Positions 9,150 to 19,436 of a DNA stretch of 52,160 nt are shown piece after piece. Source of the stretch: Comamonadaceae bacterium G21597-S1 (GTDB lineage Bacteria; Pseudomonadota; Gammaproteobacteria; Burkholderiales; Burkholderiaceae_C); the NCBI GenBank assembly GCA_027214345.1, contig JAPWHR010000022.1, forward strand, positions 1 to 52,160, in the 5' to 3' direction. Every line of letters begins with the position of its first letter. Positions within the stretch are counted from its first letter, which is position 1. The notes under the pieces are model-generated. The model was not told where the DNA came from. It searched no databases and worked only from the letters and a program-made list of their open reading frames with translations. The position numbers and the translations under genes were made by a program.

Positions 9150-9275
9150 GCCGCGCCGCCGGCGTGCCAGCAACAGCCTGGCTGATGCTATGGATCAGCG
9201 CTGCGGCGCCTTGTGCGCGTGCGGCGCCCCCGGCGCTAGGCTCGACGGCAACACCACCATCAATCCCCGACCTTC

Positions 9276-10466
9276 ATGCACAACAACCCCGATGTGATCG
9301 TCATCGGCGCCGGCGTCATCGGTGCCTCCGTCGCCTGGCACCTGGCCGCACTCGGCGCCCGCAACGTCCTGGTGCTCGAACGCGGCCAGATCGGCAACGG
9401 CACCTCATCGCAATCCAGCGGCATCCTGCGCACCCACTACTCGGTGATCGAGAACGTCGCGCTGGCGCGCCGCTCCTGGTCCGCGTTCAAGGACTTTGCC
9501 GCTTACGTCGGCGACGAAGACGCGGCGGCCGGACTGGTGCGCTGCGGCTACCTGATCGCAGCGCCCGAAGGTCCGAAGCTCGAACCCCTGCGCGCAGCCC
9601 TGGCAGCGCAGCAGGCCAGCGGCATACCGGTCGAGCTGCTGACCCGGCAGCAAGCCGCCGAGCGCTTGCCGATCTGCCGCTTCGACGATGCCGCGTTGAT
9701 CGGTTTCGAGCCCGAAGCCGGATTCGCCGACGCAACGCTGGTGGCCACCAGCTTCGCGCGTGCCGCGCGCCGGCGCGGCGTCAGGATCCTGGAAGGCGTC
9801 GCGGTGCAGGGCCTGCTGCGCGACGCAAGCGGCCGTGTCACCGGCGTGCAGACCACGCAGGGCGACTTCCACGCAGGCGTCGTCGTCAGCGCACAGAACA
9901 TCTGGGCCACGGAACTCGAACGCTGGACCGGCATCACCACGCCGGTCAAGCCCGAACGCCACAGCGTGCTCGCGCTCGAAGGCCCCGAGGCCTACACCTA
10001 CCAGATGCCCGTCTACAAGGACCTGGGCTCGCCGGGCATGTTGTATTGCCGCAGCTATGGCGGACGGCAGATGCTGGTCAGCGAAGGCACGGTCGGCGAG
10101 ACGCTGGCCGAACCCGACAACGAACAGGGCGACATTCCCATGGACTATGTGGCCGAGGTCGGCGCCCAGACGGCGGAGCGGTTTCCGTCCTACGAGACCG
10201 CCGGCCTGGCGTCGAGCTGGACCGGCGTCTACGACGTCACGCCCGACTGGAACCCGGTGCTCGGCCGCGTGCCCGAGGTGCCGGGGCTCGTGGTCGGCTT
10301 CGGTTTTTCCGGCCACGGCTTCAAGCTCTCGCCCGCCGTCGGGCGCGTGCTGGCGCAGGAGGCACTGGGCTTGCCCACCGACGTGTCGCTGGCACCGTAT
10401 GCGCTGGAGCGGTTCCGCACCGGGCAGTTGCTGACCGGCAGTTACGGATCGGGTGCGGTATCCTGA
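9276..10466 (+). CDS. FAD-dependent oxidoreductase of the DAO family
   Basis: A 396-residue flavoprotein. VIVIGAGVIGAS at residues 7-18 contains the GxGxxG dinucleotide-binding motif (11-16), and an acidic residue ends the second strand (VLVLERG). The C-terminal GFGFSGHGFKLSPAVG segment is typical of the DAO fold (sarcosine oxidase, D-amino acid dehydrogenase, glycine oxidase). Such enzymes oxidise amines or amino acids and pass electrons to oxygen or a carrier. No signal peptide is present. The substrate cannot be read from sequence. The neighbouring TRAP transporter could supply it (weak inference). Confidence 0.88.
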   Translation: MHNNPDVIVIGAGVIGASVAWHLAALGARNVLVLERGQIGNGTSSQSSGILRTHYSVIENVALARRSWSAFKDFAAYVGDEDAAAGLVRCGYLIAAPEGPKLEPLRAALAAQQASGIPVELLTRQQAAERLPICRFDDAALIGFEPEAGFADATLVATSFARAARRRGVRILEGVAVQGLLRDASGRVTGVQTTQGDFHAGVVVSAQNIWATELERWTGITTPVKPERHSVLALEGPEAYTYQMPVYKDLGSPGMLYCRSYGGRQMLVSEGTVGETLAEPDNEQGDIPMDYVAEVGAQTAERFPSYETAGLASSWTGVYDVTPDWNPVLGRVPEVPGLVVGFGFSGHGFKLSPAVGRVLAQEALGLPTDVSLAPYALERFRTGQLLTGSYGSGAVS

Positions 10467-10487
10467 GGTTTTCCATGGAGACTCCCG

Positions 10488-11201
10488 GTGGGACGCTCGC
10501 CCCATGACCGACAGGCGGCAGATGCTGCCACCGACCCCGCACCGTCGACCCTGGCGCCGGCCGATCTGGTCGACTCGAACCATCCTGCCGTCGCGGCGTT
10601 CGCCCGGGCCCATGCACGCGGTGACGACGAGCGCAGCCGTGCCGTGGCCCTGTATTACGCCGTGCGCGACGGCTTTCGCTACGACCCCTATCGCGTCGAC
10701 CTGAGCCCGGCCGGCATGCGGGCCAGTACCGTGCTGGCCCAGGGCGTGGGCTGGTGCGTGACCAAGGCGGCGTTGCTGACGGCGGCCTGTCGCAGCGTCG
10801 GCATACCGGCCCGGCTGGGGTTTGCCGACGTACGCAACCACCTGTCGACCGAACGCATGCGCCAGCTGATGCAGACCGACGAATTCGTCTGGCATGGTTA
10901 TTCCGAGATCTGGCTGGACGGCGCATGGCGCAAGGCGACACCGGCCTTCAACATCGAGCTGTGTGACCGGTTCGGCCTGTTGCCGCTCGAGTTCGACGGC
11001 ATCGACGACTCCATCTACCACCCGTTCGACCGCAAGGGACAGCGACACATGGAATACCTGCGCGAACACGGCAGCTTCGACGACGTGCCGTTGCAACGGC
11101 TGCGCGCCGACTTCGCAAAGGCCTACCCCGGCTGGGGCGAGCCCGCGGGCGCATTGCAGCAGGCCGACTTCGCCGCCGACGTGGCGCGCGAGACCCGCTG
11201 A
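10488..11201 (+). CDS. Transglutaminase-like cysteine protein
   Basis: A 237-residue protein with a transglutaminase/protease core. Cys90 lies in GVGWCVTKA and His136 in FVWHGYSEIW. The third position falls in KATPAFNIE, where Asn155 replaces the more usual Asp. Bacterial members are mostly cysteine peptidases or amidases rather than cross-linkers (family knowledge). The start is GTG at 10488, with GGAG at 10477-10480 in a good position. It begins 21 bp after the FAD oxidoreductase, so the two are likely co-transcribed. No signal peptide is seen, so a cytoplasmic role is expected. The substrate is unknown. Confidence 0.8.
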   Translation: MGRSPHDRQAADAATDPAPSTLAPADLVDSNHPAVAAFARAHARGDDERSRAVALYYAVRDGFRYDPYRVDLSPAGMRASTVLAQGVGWCVTKAALLTAACRSVGIPARLGFADVRNHLSTERMRQLMQTDEFVWHGYSEIWLDGAWRKATPAFNIELCDRFGLLPLEFDGIDDSIYHPFDRKGQRHMEYLREHGSFDDVPLQRLRADFAKAYPGWGEPAGALQQADFAADVARETR

Positions 11202-11227
11202 GCGCGGTCCCGCCTGCCGACACGGCG

Positions 11228-11929
11228 ATGCAACAAGGATCCGGGAGGGCTGGGAACGCCCGCATACCGACGCCAGCCGCGAGCCCCTTCGCTGCGCTAT
11301 CACGACTGGCGCACGCTGGCGGATCGCGATGCCATCGCCGCTGCCTGCAGGTGCTGGTGCTGCTGGTGCGCTCCGACGTGCAGTCCAACTGGCTGCAGGG
11401 CGAAGTCCATGCCATCGTCGACCACACCTTCGCCGATATCCATCGGGAACTGGGCGCCCCGGACAACTGGTGCGACGTGGTATCGCTGCACCCCAACACC
11501 AAGTATTGCCACGTCACCACCGGGCCGACCGGCATACAGCTGCAGGTGCGCATCGGCATGAGCGGGCCGCAGAAGATCGACGACGCGGTGCTGGTGTCCC
11601 TGCGCCACCGCGTGGCGGCCAGCATGCCGGGTTACGAGCAACTCGAACTGCTCTCGCGCGACGGACCGATGGGCACCAGCGACTACCGGATCAGCCTTGA
11701 AGCACTGGCGCTGCCGAACGCAAGAACGTTGCTGCACCTGCGCTACTCATACACCTTCAACGGCATCGCGCGGCTGGCGATGCAGGCATATCGACTGCAG
11801 GCATGGTACGACGCCGCGCAGCGATATCCGCGCCAGTTGCACGAACTCGAACGCGACGCCTATCTGCAGATGAAACGCGACGAAATCCGGCGACAACAAG
11901 CCCTGGCCGACAATGCCGATGCCCGGTAG
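11228..11929 (+). CDS. Conserved hypothetical protein, possible frameshifted N-terminus
   Basis: The 233-residue frame is convincing from about residue 41 onward (VLVLLVRSDVQSNWLQGEV, then WCDVVSLHPNTKYC and a charged C-terminal helix), and two cysteines flank the NTKYC region. The first 40 residues look unlike protein. The adjacent frame at about 11288-11335 instead reads SLRYHDWRTLADRDAIAAA, which looks like the natural lead-in. Two compensating one-base shifts near 11290 and 11335 would explain this, whether real or from assembly. The start codon is therefore uncertain. I cannot assign a function. By context it sits 26 bp after the transglutaminase-like gene. Confidence 0.55.
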   Translation: MQQGSGRAGNARIPTPAASPFAALSRLAHAGGSRCHRRCLQVLVLLVRSDVQSNWLQGEVHAIVDHTFADIHRELGAPDNWCDVVSLHPNTKYCHVTTGPTGIQLQVRIGMSGPQKIDDAVLVSLRHRVAASMPGYEQLELLSRDGPMGTSDYRISLEALALPNARTLLHLRYSYTFNGIARLAMQAYRLQAWYDAAQRYPRQLHELERDAYLQMKRDEIRRQQALADNADAR

Positions 11930-11937
11930 TCGCCGCG

Positions 11938-13086
11938 TCACCACCACATGACGGCGGTCTCGCCCGTGTGGTCGGCGTAATACAGGCGCAGCCGCAACAC
12001 GTACTTGGCGCCACGCGACATGCGCAGCTTGAGGTAGGCATTGCGGTCCTCGCCCGAGTCGTCGTCGCCGCCGCGGTACTTCAGCTCGCCGTCGACGTCC
12101 TCGAACAACACGATCACGGTATCCGCGATGCCGAAGGTGCGGATCTCGTAGACACGACTGCGCGTGGGCTGGATGCGCACGTCGATCTGCTGCCCGGCGG
12201 CGATCTTCAACGGCATGGACTGCAGGAGCTTGAGTTCGGGGAACGCCGCCACCGGTTTCTGCGGCGGGTACAGCTCCTTGACATAGGCCTTGTCGCGCGC
12301 CGAAAGTCCCCCGCGAGGGCGTAGCGGCTGGGTGCGGAACTCGGGCGGCTCGGTGATCAGTCCGGCGGCAAACGGGTAGTGCATCACCGAATCCCGGTCC
12401 CAGGTCGTACCCTGGACCCGACTCTCGCTGATCTTGCGGATGATGTTGTAGAAGGTCTTCTGCCGCGGCCAGCTGTTGGGCGGTTTGGCCAGGTCGGCGT
12501 AGACCTTCTCTTCGTCCCAGACGATGCCGGCAAACGGGTTCTGGTGCTCGTGCTCGAAACCCAGCGTATGCCCGATCTCGTGGATGGCGGTGGTGGGGTC
12601 GTTGGCGATGTCCCAGCCGAAATTCATCGTGCGCTGGTCGGACGCGATGTCCAGGATGGCGCGCCCCACGTAGGACCAGGAACCGTCGCCGCGCATGAAA
12701 CCGATCCGGATCATGGCCTGCTCGCGCGTGGGCACCTCCTTGAAGCGCAGGCCGATACCCAGATCACTCCAGGCCTTGAAGCCGGCGCGCACCGCATCCT
12801 TCTGTGCCGCGGCGCCCGACCATCGGATGAAGCTGGTGCTGCCATCGGCCATGATCAGGTTCTCGCCGTCACCCGGCTTGTCGAAGAAGTAATAACTGAG
12901 CTCGGTGCCGTTGACCCACTTGTCGCTCAGGACGTTGATGGCACTGGCGCGGTCGGCATTCACGCCGGGCGCAAAGCTGCGCGGCGTGGACGGCCGCACA
13001 TTGCAGTAATGGAAATAACCGGGCTGCGCCGTGCTCTTGCGCGGCGGCGCGGTCGACGATTTTCGGGGGGCCGGATTTCGGGCCAT
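11938..13086 (-). CDS. Astacin-like (M12A) zinc metalloprotease with C-terminal beta domain
   Basis: A 382-residue protein. The zinc motif HEIGHTLGFEHE (residues 169-180) and the Met-turn SVMHY (233-237) together are the astacin signature. The last ~100 residues (DVRIQPT, then FEDVDGELKYRGGDDDSG) resemble a pre-peptidase C-terminal beta-sandwich, as found on secreted bacterial proteases. The chosen start, ATG 13086, is preceded by AGGAGG at about 5 bp. An upstream in-frame start would add 16 residues without a ribosome site. No signal peptide is visible. The N-terminus is basic and Pro/Ser-rich, so how or whether it is exported is unclear. A single-gene unit on this strand. Confidence 0.85.
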   Translation of the reverse strand: MARNPAPRKSSTAPPRKSTAQPGYFHYCNVRPSTPRSFAPGVNADRASAINVLSDKWVNGTELSYYFFDKPGDGENLIMADGSTSFIRWSGAAAQKDAVRAGFKAWSDLGIGLRFKEVPTREQAMIRIGFMRGDGSWSYVGRAILDIASDQRTMNFGWDIANDPTTAIHEIGHTLGFEHEHQNPFAGIVWDEEKVYADLAKPPNSWPRQKTFYNIIRKISESRVQGTTWDRDSVMHYPFAAGLITEPPEFRTQPLRPRGGLSARDKAYVKELYPPQKPVAAFPELKLLQSMPLKIAAGQQIDVRIQPTRSRVYEIRTFGIADTVIVLFEDVDGELKYRGGDDDSGEDRNAYLKLRMSRGAKYVLRLRLYYADHTGETAVMWW

Positions 13087-13180
13087 GGCGATCCTCCTCG
13101 TGCTGCGTGCCGACAACAAGCGCATGGCGCTCACGACAATGGAACCGGCGCCGACACAGGCCGGTCGGACCCATTCTGAA

Positions 13181-13261
13181 CCTTCAGGCCGATGGGCGCC
13201 AGTGCCGCCAAGCGCCCTCCTTCAGGCCGATGGGCGCCAGTGCCGCCAAGCGCCCTCCTTC
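13181..13261. repeat. 38-bp tandem duplication in a divergent promoter region
   Basis: Two perfect 38-bp copies (13181-13218 and 13219-13256) are followed by the first few bases of a third. They lie in the 313-bp gap (13087-13399) between the metalloprotease gene and the efflux operon, which diverge from it. No gene is recognised in this gap. The unit is G+C-rich and contains GGGCGCC, a six-base palindrome with one flanking base. It may be a regulator-binding duplication or simple slippage. Confidence 0.85.
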
Positions 13262-13399
13262 ATGCCTGGTCAGGCCATCGCTCCCCCCCGGCGGGCAGGC
13301 ACACGAGGCACTCGGGCTTTACACAAGATACACACCCGGGTCGCAAACCCTATGCCTGGGTCGCCCACAATAGGATTGACTCCTGGATCCAAATCCCCC

Positions 13400-14905
13400 A
13401 TGAAGCCACCCCACGCTCGCCGCCTGCCCGAACCCTTGTCGCCCCAGCCGCAGGGTCTGCACCGGTTGTCATGGGCCTTGTCCCTGGTGCTGCCGCTGCT
13501 GCTGGGCGCGTGCGCCACCGTGACGCCCGCGCAACCCGACACCGCGCTGGCGACCGTGCCGGCGCAGTGGAGTCACGCTCCTTCAGGCGCGCAGGGCGGC
13601 ACGGCCACCGACATTGCCGGGTGGTGGACGCGATTCCAGGACGCGCAGCTGACGGCGCTCGTCGACCAGGCGCTGCAGGCCAACACCAACGTCAAGGCCG
13701 CCCAGGCCGCCGTGCGCCAGGCCCGCGCGCTGGCCGACGTACAACAGGCGGGCCTGGGCCCCACCGTGGGCGCATCGGGATTGGCGCAGCGCAGCAGGAC
13801 GGGCAGCAACGACGCCAGCCATCTGTTCAAGGCCGGCTTCGACGCCGGCTGGGAGCCCGACCTCTTCGGCGGCAACCAGGCCTCGGCCGATGCCAGTGCC
13901 GCCGATGCCCGGGCCTCGGCCGCAAGCCTGGCCGACACCCGGGTGTCGCTGGCGGCCGAAGTGGCGGCTGCCTACATCAACCTGCGCGGGTTGCAGAACC
14001 GGCTGGCGGTTGCACGTGCCAACCTGGACAACCAGAACGAAACCCTCCAGATCACGCGCTGGCGGAACCAGGCCGGACTGGCTTCTTCGCTCGAGGTCGA
14101 GCAGGCGGTCAGCACGACGGAACAGACCCGCGCCCAGATCCCTGCGCTGCAGACCAGCGTGACCCAGGCCTTGAACGCCCTGGCCGTGCTGACCGGGCTC
14201 GCCCCGGGCCAGTTGAGCACGGAACTGGCGACGACCGCGCCCGTGCCGCCGCCACCGCCCGACCTGGCCCTGGCCTTCCCCGCCGACACGCTGCGCCAGC
14301 GGCCCGACGTGCGTGCCGCCGAGCTGCGCGTACGCGCGGCCGTGGCCCGGATCGCGGTGGCCGATGCCGCGCGGCGCCCCGGCTTTCGGCTGTCCGGCTC
14401 GCTGGGCCTGTCGGCGCTGACGCTGGGCAGCCTCACCAACAGCGCATCGCTGGTCCAGTCCCTGCTGGCCAGCGTGTCCGCCACCGTGTTCGATGGCGGC
14501 GCTGGCCGGACCCAGGTGCGTGCGCAGCAGGCGGCCATGGAGCAGACGATGGCGACGTTCGAGGGCGTGGCGCTCGCCGCACTGCAGGAGGTCGAAGACG
14601 CACTGGTCGCCATCCAGGGCGATACCGAGCGCCTGCAGCGGCTGCGGGCCGCCGCCGACGCGGCCGCGCAGGCCGAACGCCTGGCCCGGCAACGCTACAC
14701 CAGCGGCCTGATCGATTTTGCAACCGTGCTGACCACCCAGCGCACGCTGCTGTCCACCCAGGACAGCGTAGCGGCTGCCCAGGCCAGCCTGAGCACCGAC
14801 CATGTGCGCCTGTACAAGGCGCTGGGGGGTGGCTGGAAGCCCGACACCGACACCGTCGCCGGCGTCGACGATGTGGCGGCTGCTGCGCCGGCCGCACAGC
14901 CCTGA
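13400..14905 (+). CDS. Outer-membrane efflux lipoprotein (NodT/TolC-type OMF)
   Basis: A 501-residue outer-membrane channel of the NodT subgroup. A signal peptide leads to a lipobox LLGAC near residue 38. Two OEP repeats follow, with long coiled-coil stretches rich in Ala, Gln and Arg (TNVKAAQAAVRQARALADVQ, and ERLARQRYTSGLIDFATVLTTQ near the end). The trimer would span the outer membrane and periplasm and receive substrate from the adaptor encoded next. The ATG at 13400 puts the signal peptide in a sensible place. The frame is open much further upstream, without plausible protein sequence. First gene of a four-gene efflux operon. Confidence 0.9.
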   Translation: MKPPHARRLPEPLSPQPQGLHRLSWALSLVLPLLLGACATVTPAQPDTALATVPAQWSHAPSGAQGGTATDIAGWWTRFQDAQLTALVDQALQANTNVKAAQAAVRQARALADVQQAGLGPTVGASGLAQRSRTGSNDASHLFKAGFDAGWEPDLFGGNQASADASAADARASAASLADTRVSLAAEVAAAYINLRGLQNRLAVARANLDNQNETLQITRWRNQAGLASSLEVEQAVSTTEQTRAQIPALQTSVTQALNALAVLTGLAPGQLSTELATTAPVPPPPPDLALAFPADTLRQRPDVRAAELRVRAAVARIAVADAARRPGFRLSGSLGLSALTLGSLTNSASLVQSLLASVSATVFDGGAGRTQVRAQQAAMEQTMATFEGVALAALQEVEDALVAIQGDTERLQRLRAAADAAAQAERLARQRYTSGLIDFATVLTTQRTLLSTQDSVAAAQASLSTDHVRLYKALGGGWKPDTDTVAGVDDVAAAAPAAQP

Positions 14906-14949
14906 CCGCACCCGCGCCAGCCGGACCCTGCCCCACACACTCGTCCACC

Positions 14950-16265
14950 ATGAACGCCAACACCACAAGCCCCGCCAACACGCAAGCCGCCGATCTGCAA
15001 ACCCTGCTGGGCGACGACCATCCGCCACGCTGGTGGCGCCGCAGCTCGCTCTGGATCGGCCTGCTGATGCTGCTGCTCCTGGGCGCCGGCTTCTACTACT
15101 GGCAGGCGCAAAGCGCCAGCAAGGCCGCGCCCACCTATGTGACGACCGAACTGCGCAAGGGCAACATCACGCTCACCGTCTCGGCCAATGGCAGCTTGCA
15201 GCCCACGCGCTCGGTCGACATCGGCAGCGAACTGTCGGGCACGGTGCAACGTGTGCTGGTCGACGTGAACGACCGCGTGAAGAAGGGCCAGGTCATGGTC
15301 GCACTGGACACCTCGAAGCTGGTGGATCAGGTGACCCGCTCGCGCGCCTCGCTCGCGGCGACCCAGGCCGCCCTGGCGCAGAGCAAGGCCACGGTGACCG
15401 AAGCCGGTGCCAACCTGGCGCGTTTCGAGGAGGTGGCGCGGCTGTCCGGCGGCAAGGTGCCGTCGGCCGCCGAGCTCGACACCGCCCGTGCCGCGCTGGC
15501 CCGCGCCGAGGCCAACCAGGCCAGCGCCGACGCCAACGTGGCCGTGGCGCGCGCCACGCTGGCCACCGACGAGACCAACCTCACCAAGGCCTCGATCCGT
15601 TCGCCCATCGACGGCGTGGTGCTCAGCCGCTCGGTCGACCCCGGCAACGCGGTCGCCGCCTCGCTGCAAGCCGTGACCCTGTTCACCGTCGCCGAGAACC
15701 TGGCCCAGTTGCAACTCGAAGCCAGCGTGGACGAAGCCGACGTGGGATCGGTGCAAGCGGGCCAGAAAGCCAGCTTCACGGTCAGTGCCTATCCGGCGCG
15801 CTCGTTCCCGGCCACGATCAGCCGCGTGGCGTTCGGCTCCACCACCACCAACAACGTGGTCACCTATGTGGCCACGCTGGACGTGGACAACAGCGGACTC
15901 AAGCTGCGCCCCGGCATGACGGCCGTGGCCACCATCGTGGCCACCGAGCGCAACGACGTGCTGGTGGTGCCCAACACGGCGCTGCGTTTTTCACCCAGTG
16001 TGGCCGCGGGCGCCGGCGGCGCATCGTCCGATGGTGGCATCCTCGCCAAGCTGATGCCGCGCCCGCCGCGGCGCAGCGGCGGCAAGACGGCGGGCACCGA
16101 CAACACGGCGCCGGGGTCGCGCCAGGTCTGGATCCTGCGCGACGGCCGGCCCGTGGCGGTACCGGTGACGACCGGCATCAGCGATGGCCGCCTGACCGAG
16201 GTCAGCGGCGACAGGCTCGCGCCCGGCATGGCCGTCATCACCGACCAGCGCAGCGCCGGCGGGGC

Positions 16266-16269
<4 letters not shown>
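14950..16269 (+). CDS. MacA-like periplasmic adaptor (HlyD/MFP family)
   Basis: A 439-residue membrane fusion protein. A short cytoplasmic N-terminus, then one transmembrane segment (LWIGLLMLLLLGAGFYYW, about residues 36-53). The split lipoyl domain (SVDIGSELSGTVQRV, and IRSPIDGVVLSRSVDPGNAV) flanks a coiled coil, followed by beta-barrel and membrane-proximal domains. A Pro/Arg-rich insert of about 40 residues precedes the final domain, an unusual but not rare feature. It bridges the inner-membrane ABC pump (next two genes) and the outer-membrane channel. The stop overlaps the next start (ATGA at 16266-16269). Confidence 0.92.
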
Positions 16270-17011
<742 letters not shown>

Positions 17012-17015
<4 letters not shown>

Positions 17016-18226
17016 GCATGTGGATCAATACCTTGTTGCTCGCGCTGCGCTCGATCCGGCGCAACCTGATGCGTTCCTTCCTGACCGTGCTCGGCATCGT
17101 GATCGGCGTCAGCGCCGTGATCACGATGGTCACCGTGGGCAACGGCGCGACGCTGGCGGTGCAGAACCAGATCTCGGGCCTGGGCACCAACCTGCTGCAG
17201 GTGCGACCCGGCCAGCGCATGGGCCCTGGCAGCGGCGGCACCAGCGCCCCGTATTTCAAGGAGAGCGATGCCGAGGCCATCGCCACCCAGATCGGTGGCG
17301 TCGCGGCCGCGGCCCCGCAGTCGCGCACGGGCGGCACGCTCGTGGCCAACGGCCGCAACTGGACCAGCACCATCACGGGCAGCACCAACGACTGGCTGAC
17401 CACCGGCAACTGGACTTTGTCGCAAGGTCGCGAATTCACCGGCGCCGAACTGCGCGCCGGAGCGGCGGTCTGCATGATCGGCGAGACCATCCGCCGGGAG
17501 CTGTTCGGCGACAGCCCTGCGCTGGGGGCCTCGCTGCGGGTGAAGAACATCAGCTGCGAGGTGATCGCGGTGCTCGGCTCCAAGGGCCAGGGCTCGTTCG
17601 GCAACGACCAGGATGACCTGGTGTTCATGCCGATCAAGACGCTGCAGCGACGCATCACCGGCAACACCCAGGTCAACGACCTGCAGGTGTCCATGGCCGA
17701 CGGCAGCGACTCCACACGCGTGAAGGCCAGCATGACCCAGCTGCTGCGCGAACGCCGCAAGCTTGCCGACACCGACGAAGACAACTTCAACGTGCTCGAC
17801 ACCAAGCAGCTGGCCGATACGCTGTCGGGCACGACCAAGGTGCTGACCATGTTGCTCGGCGCGGTCGCAGCGGTCAGTCTGCTGGTGGGCGGCATCGGCA
17901 TCATGAACATCATGCTGGTGAGCGTGACCGAGCGCACCAAGGAGATCGGCCTGCGCCTGGCCATCGGCGCGCTCGAGCGCGAAGTGCTGCTGCAATTCCT
18001 GATCGAGGCGGTGGTGCTGGCGGCACTGGGCGGGCTGATCGGCATCGTGCTGGCCACCGGCGCATCGGTGGGCTTGTCGGCGTTGATGGACGTGCCGTAT
18101 GTGTTCAATGCCGGCGTGAACCTGATGAGCTTCCTGTTCTCGGCCGCCATCGGCGTGGTGTTCGGCTACTTTCCGGCCCGCCGCGCCGCGCGGCTGAACC
18201 CGATCGACGCGTTGCGGCATGAATAG
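17012..18226 (+). CDS. MacB-type ABC transporter permease (FtsX family)
   Basis: A 404-residue permease. One N-terminal transmembrane helix (MRSFLTVLGIVIGVSAVI) is followed by a large MacB-type periplasmic domain (about residues 50-265) and three C-terminal helices, beginning with LLGAVAAVSLLVGGIGIMNI. The VSVTERTKEIGLRLAIGA loop that contacts the ATPase is present. Together with the ATPase, adaptor and OMF it should form a MacAB-TolC-like mechanotransmission exporter for a peptide, macrolide-like compound or siderophore. The cargo is unknown. The start overlaps the ATPase stop by four bases. Confidence 0.92.
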
Positions 18227-18268
18227 GCGGAGCGCCAGCCACCCGAGCCGCTGCGCATCGCGAAAGGC

Positions 18269-19309
18269 CTACAACGCCTTTTGCGACAAGGTTCCTGGTC
18301 GCGCCGAATAACGCACCGTTGCGTCCAGGGCCTCGATGTCCACGCGCGCGCTGCGCCGGCCATAGACCTCCGCCTTGAGCCATTGCAACTCGGCATCCAG
18401 GCGCTGCGGATCGGTCAAGGTGCAGTACCAGACCCTGGCATCGCCATCCCAGCGGTAACCCCGGCTCTTGAGCCGGTCCTTGGACTCGAACGGCGATCCG
18501 GTGGCACGCAGTTTGAAACGGGGCTGCGCGGCGGCCGCGATCAGTAGCCCCAGGCCCGTGACAGCCTGCTCCTGGCCCACCGGACGGGACAACACCTGCA
18601 ACAAGGCGTGGCAGTCCACCTGGGCCCGGTGCGCATCGTAGAACCAGCCATGGTCCTGGGCCAGGGCGCTGAGCTTGGACGAGCCCGCGCCAGCCGCCTT
18701 CCAGTCGATGTCGGCGAACGAGCAGGCCCAGGCCTTGCCGGCGAAGCAGGGAAACCGTGCCTCCACGAACGGGCGATCGAACCCGGCGTTGTGTGCCACG
18801 ACCAGATCGGCGCTGGACACCATCGCCTCGACCTGCCGGTCGTCCAGCCGGTGCCCCCGGACCATGTCGTCGCTGATGCCCGTGACCTGCTGCGCGTCGG
18901 CGGGAATGGGCATGCCGGGATCCTCGAAGCCTTCGAAGAGCGTGACCGGGCCGAACGGGAGCCCCGAAGCGACATCGACGTCCACCAGCAGCATGGCCAG
19001 TTCGATGATCTTGTCACTCTGGTGCGCGAGGCCGGTGGTTTCGGTGTCGAGCACCAGCACGCGCCGGTACCCGGGCACAACCTGTGCCGCGTCCGCGTCC
19101 GCGTCCGCGTCCGCAGTCGCAGGTACGGGTGCAGGTGCGGGCCCGAAATCCGTGATCGGAACGAGACGGCGAAGCACGCGGTAGTCGGGCGTCCGCTCCA
19201 GCAGCTGTGCCATCTGCTCCAGCGTCGGCGCTTGCGATGAACGGGCTGATTTAGCGCGTACGGGCTCCGTTGAACCCGGTGTGTCAAATTCGAAGCTGGA
19301 CTGTTGCAT
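18269..19309 (-). CDS. DEDDh-family 3'-5' exonuclease (DnaQ-like)
   Basis: A 346-residue protein. The exonuclease fold starts with VLVLDTETTG (ExoI, residues 85-93), continues with VVAHNAGFDRPF (ExoII), and ends with HRAQVDCHALLQVL (ExoIII with the DEDDh His/Asp). Two metal ions at the four acidic residues would drive exonuclease action on DNA or RNA. The C-terminal ~90 residues (RFKLRATGSPFESKDRLKSRGYRWDG, an over-long stretch given here only in part: RGYRWDGDARVWYC) look like a small nucleic-acid-contacting module. A four-fold GTCCGC repeat at 19091-19114 encodes an Ala-Asp run in the N-terminal linker. The gene lies 127 bp left of the island boundary and is not part of it. Confidence 0.85.
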   Translation of the reverse strand: MQQSSFEFDTPGSTEPVRAKSARSSQAPTLEQMAQLLERTPDYRVLRRLVPITDFGPAPAPVPATADADADADAAQVVPGYRRVLVLDTETTGLAHQSDKIIELAMLLVDVDVASGLPFGPVTLFEGFEDPGMPIPADAQQVTGISDDMVRGHRLDDRQVEAMVSSADLVVAHNAGFDRPFVEARFPCFAGKAWACSFADIDWKAAGAGSSKLSALAQDHGWFYDAHRAQVDCHALLQVLSRPVGQEQAVTGLGLLIAAAAQPRFKLRATGSPFESKDRLKSRGYRWDGDARVWYCTLTDPQRLDAELQWLKAEVYGRRSARVDIEALDATVRYSARPGTLSQKAL

Positions 19310-19436
19310 CCGGGAAGCCTACCCGACTCGCGGCAGGCCAAGGGCGTTGCGATGTGCAACCAAAAGATCGGGTCGGCACACGTTCACGGACCGGGCTTGC
19401 GGAAAGGGCACGGGAAACCGGCGTGTGTCATGGGGA

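Noticed and set aside
13087-13399. Promoter for the efflux operon
   Set aside because: A TTTACA near 13318 was seen, but no -10 element at a suitable distance, so no promoter is called.
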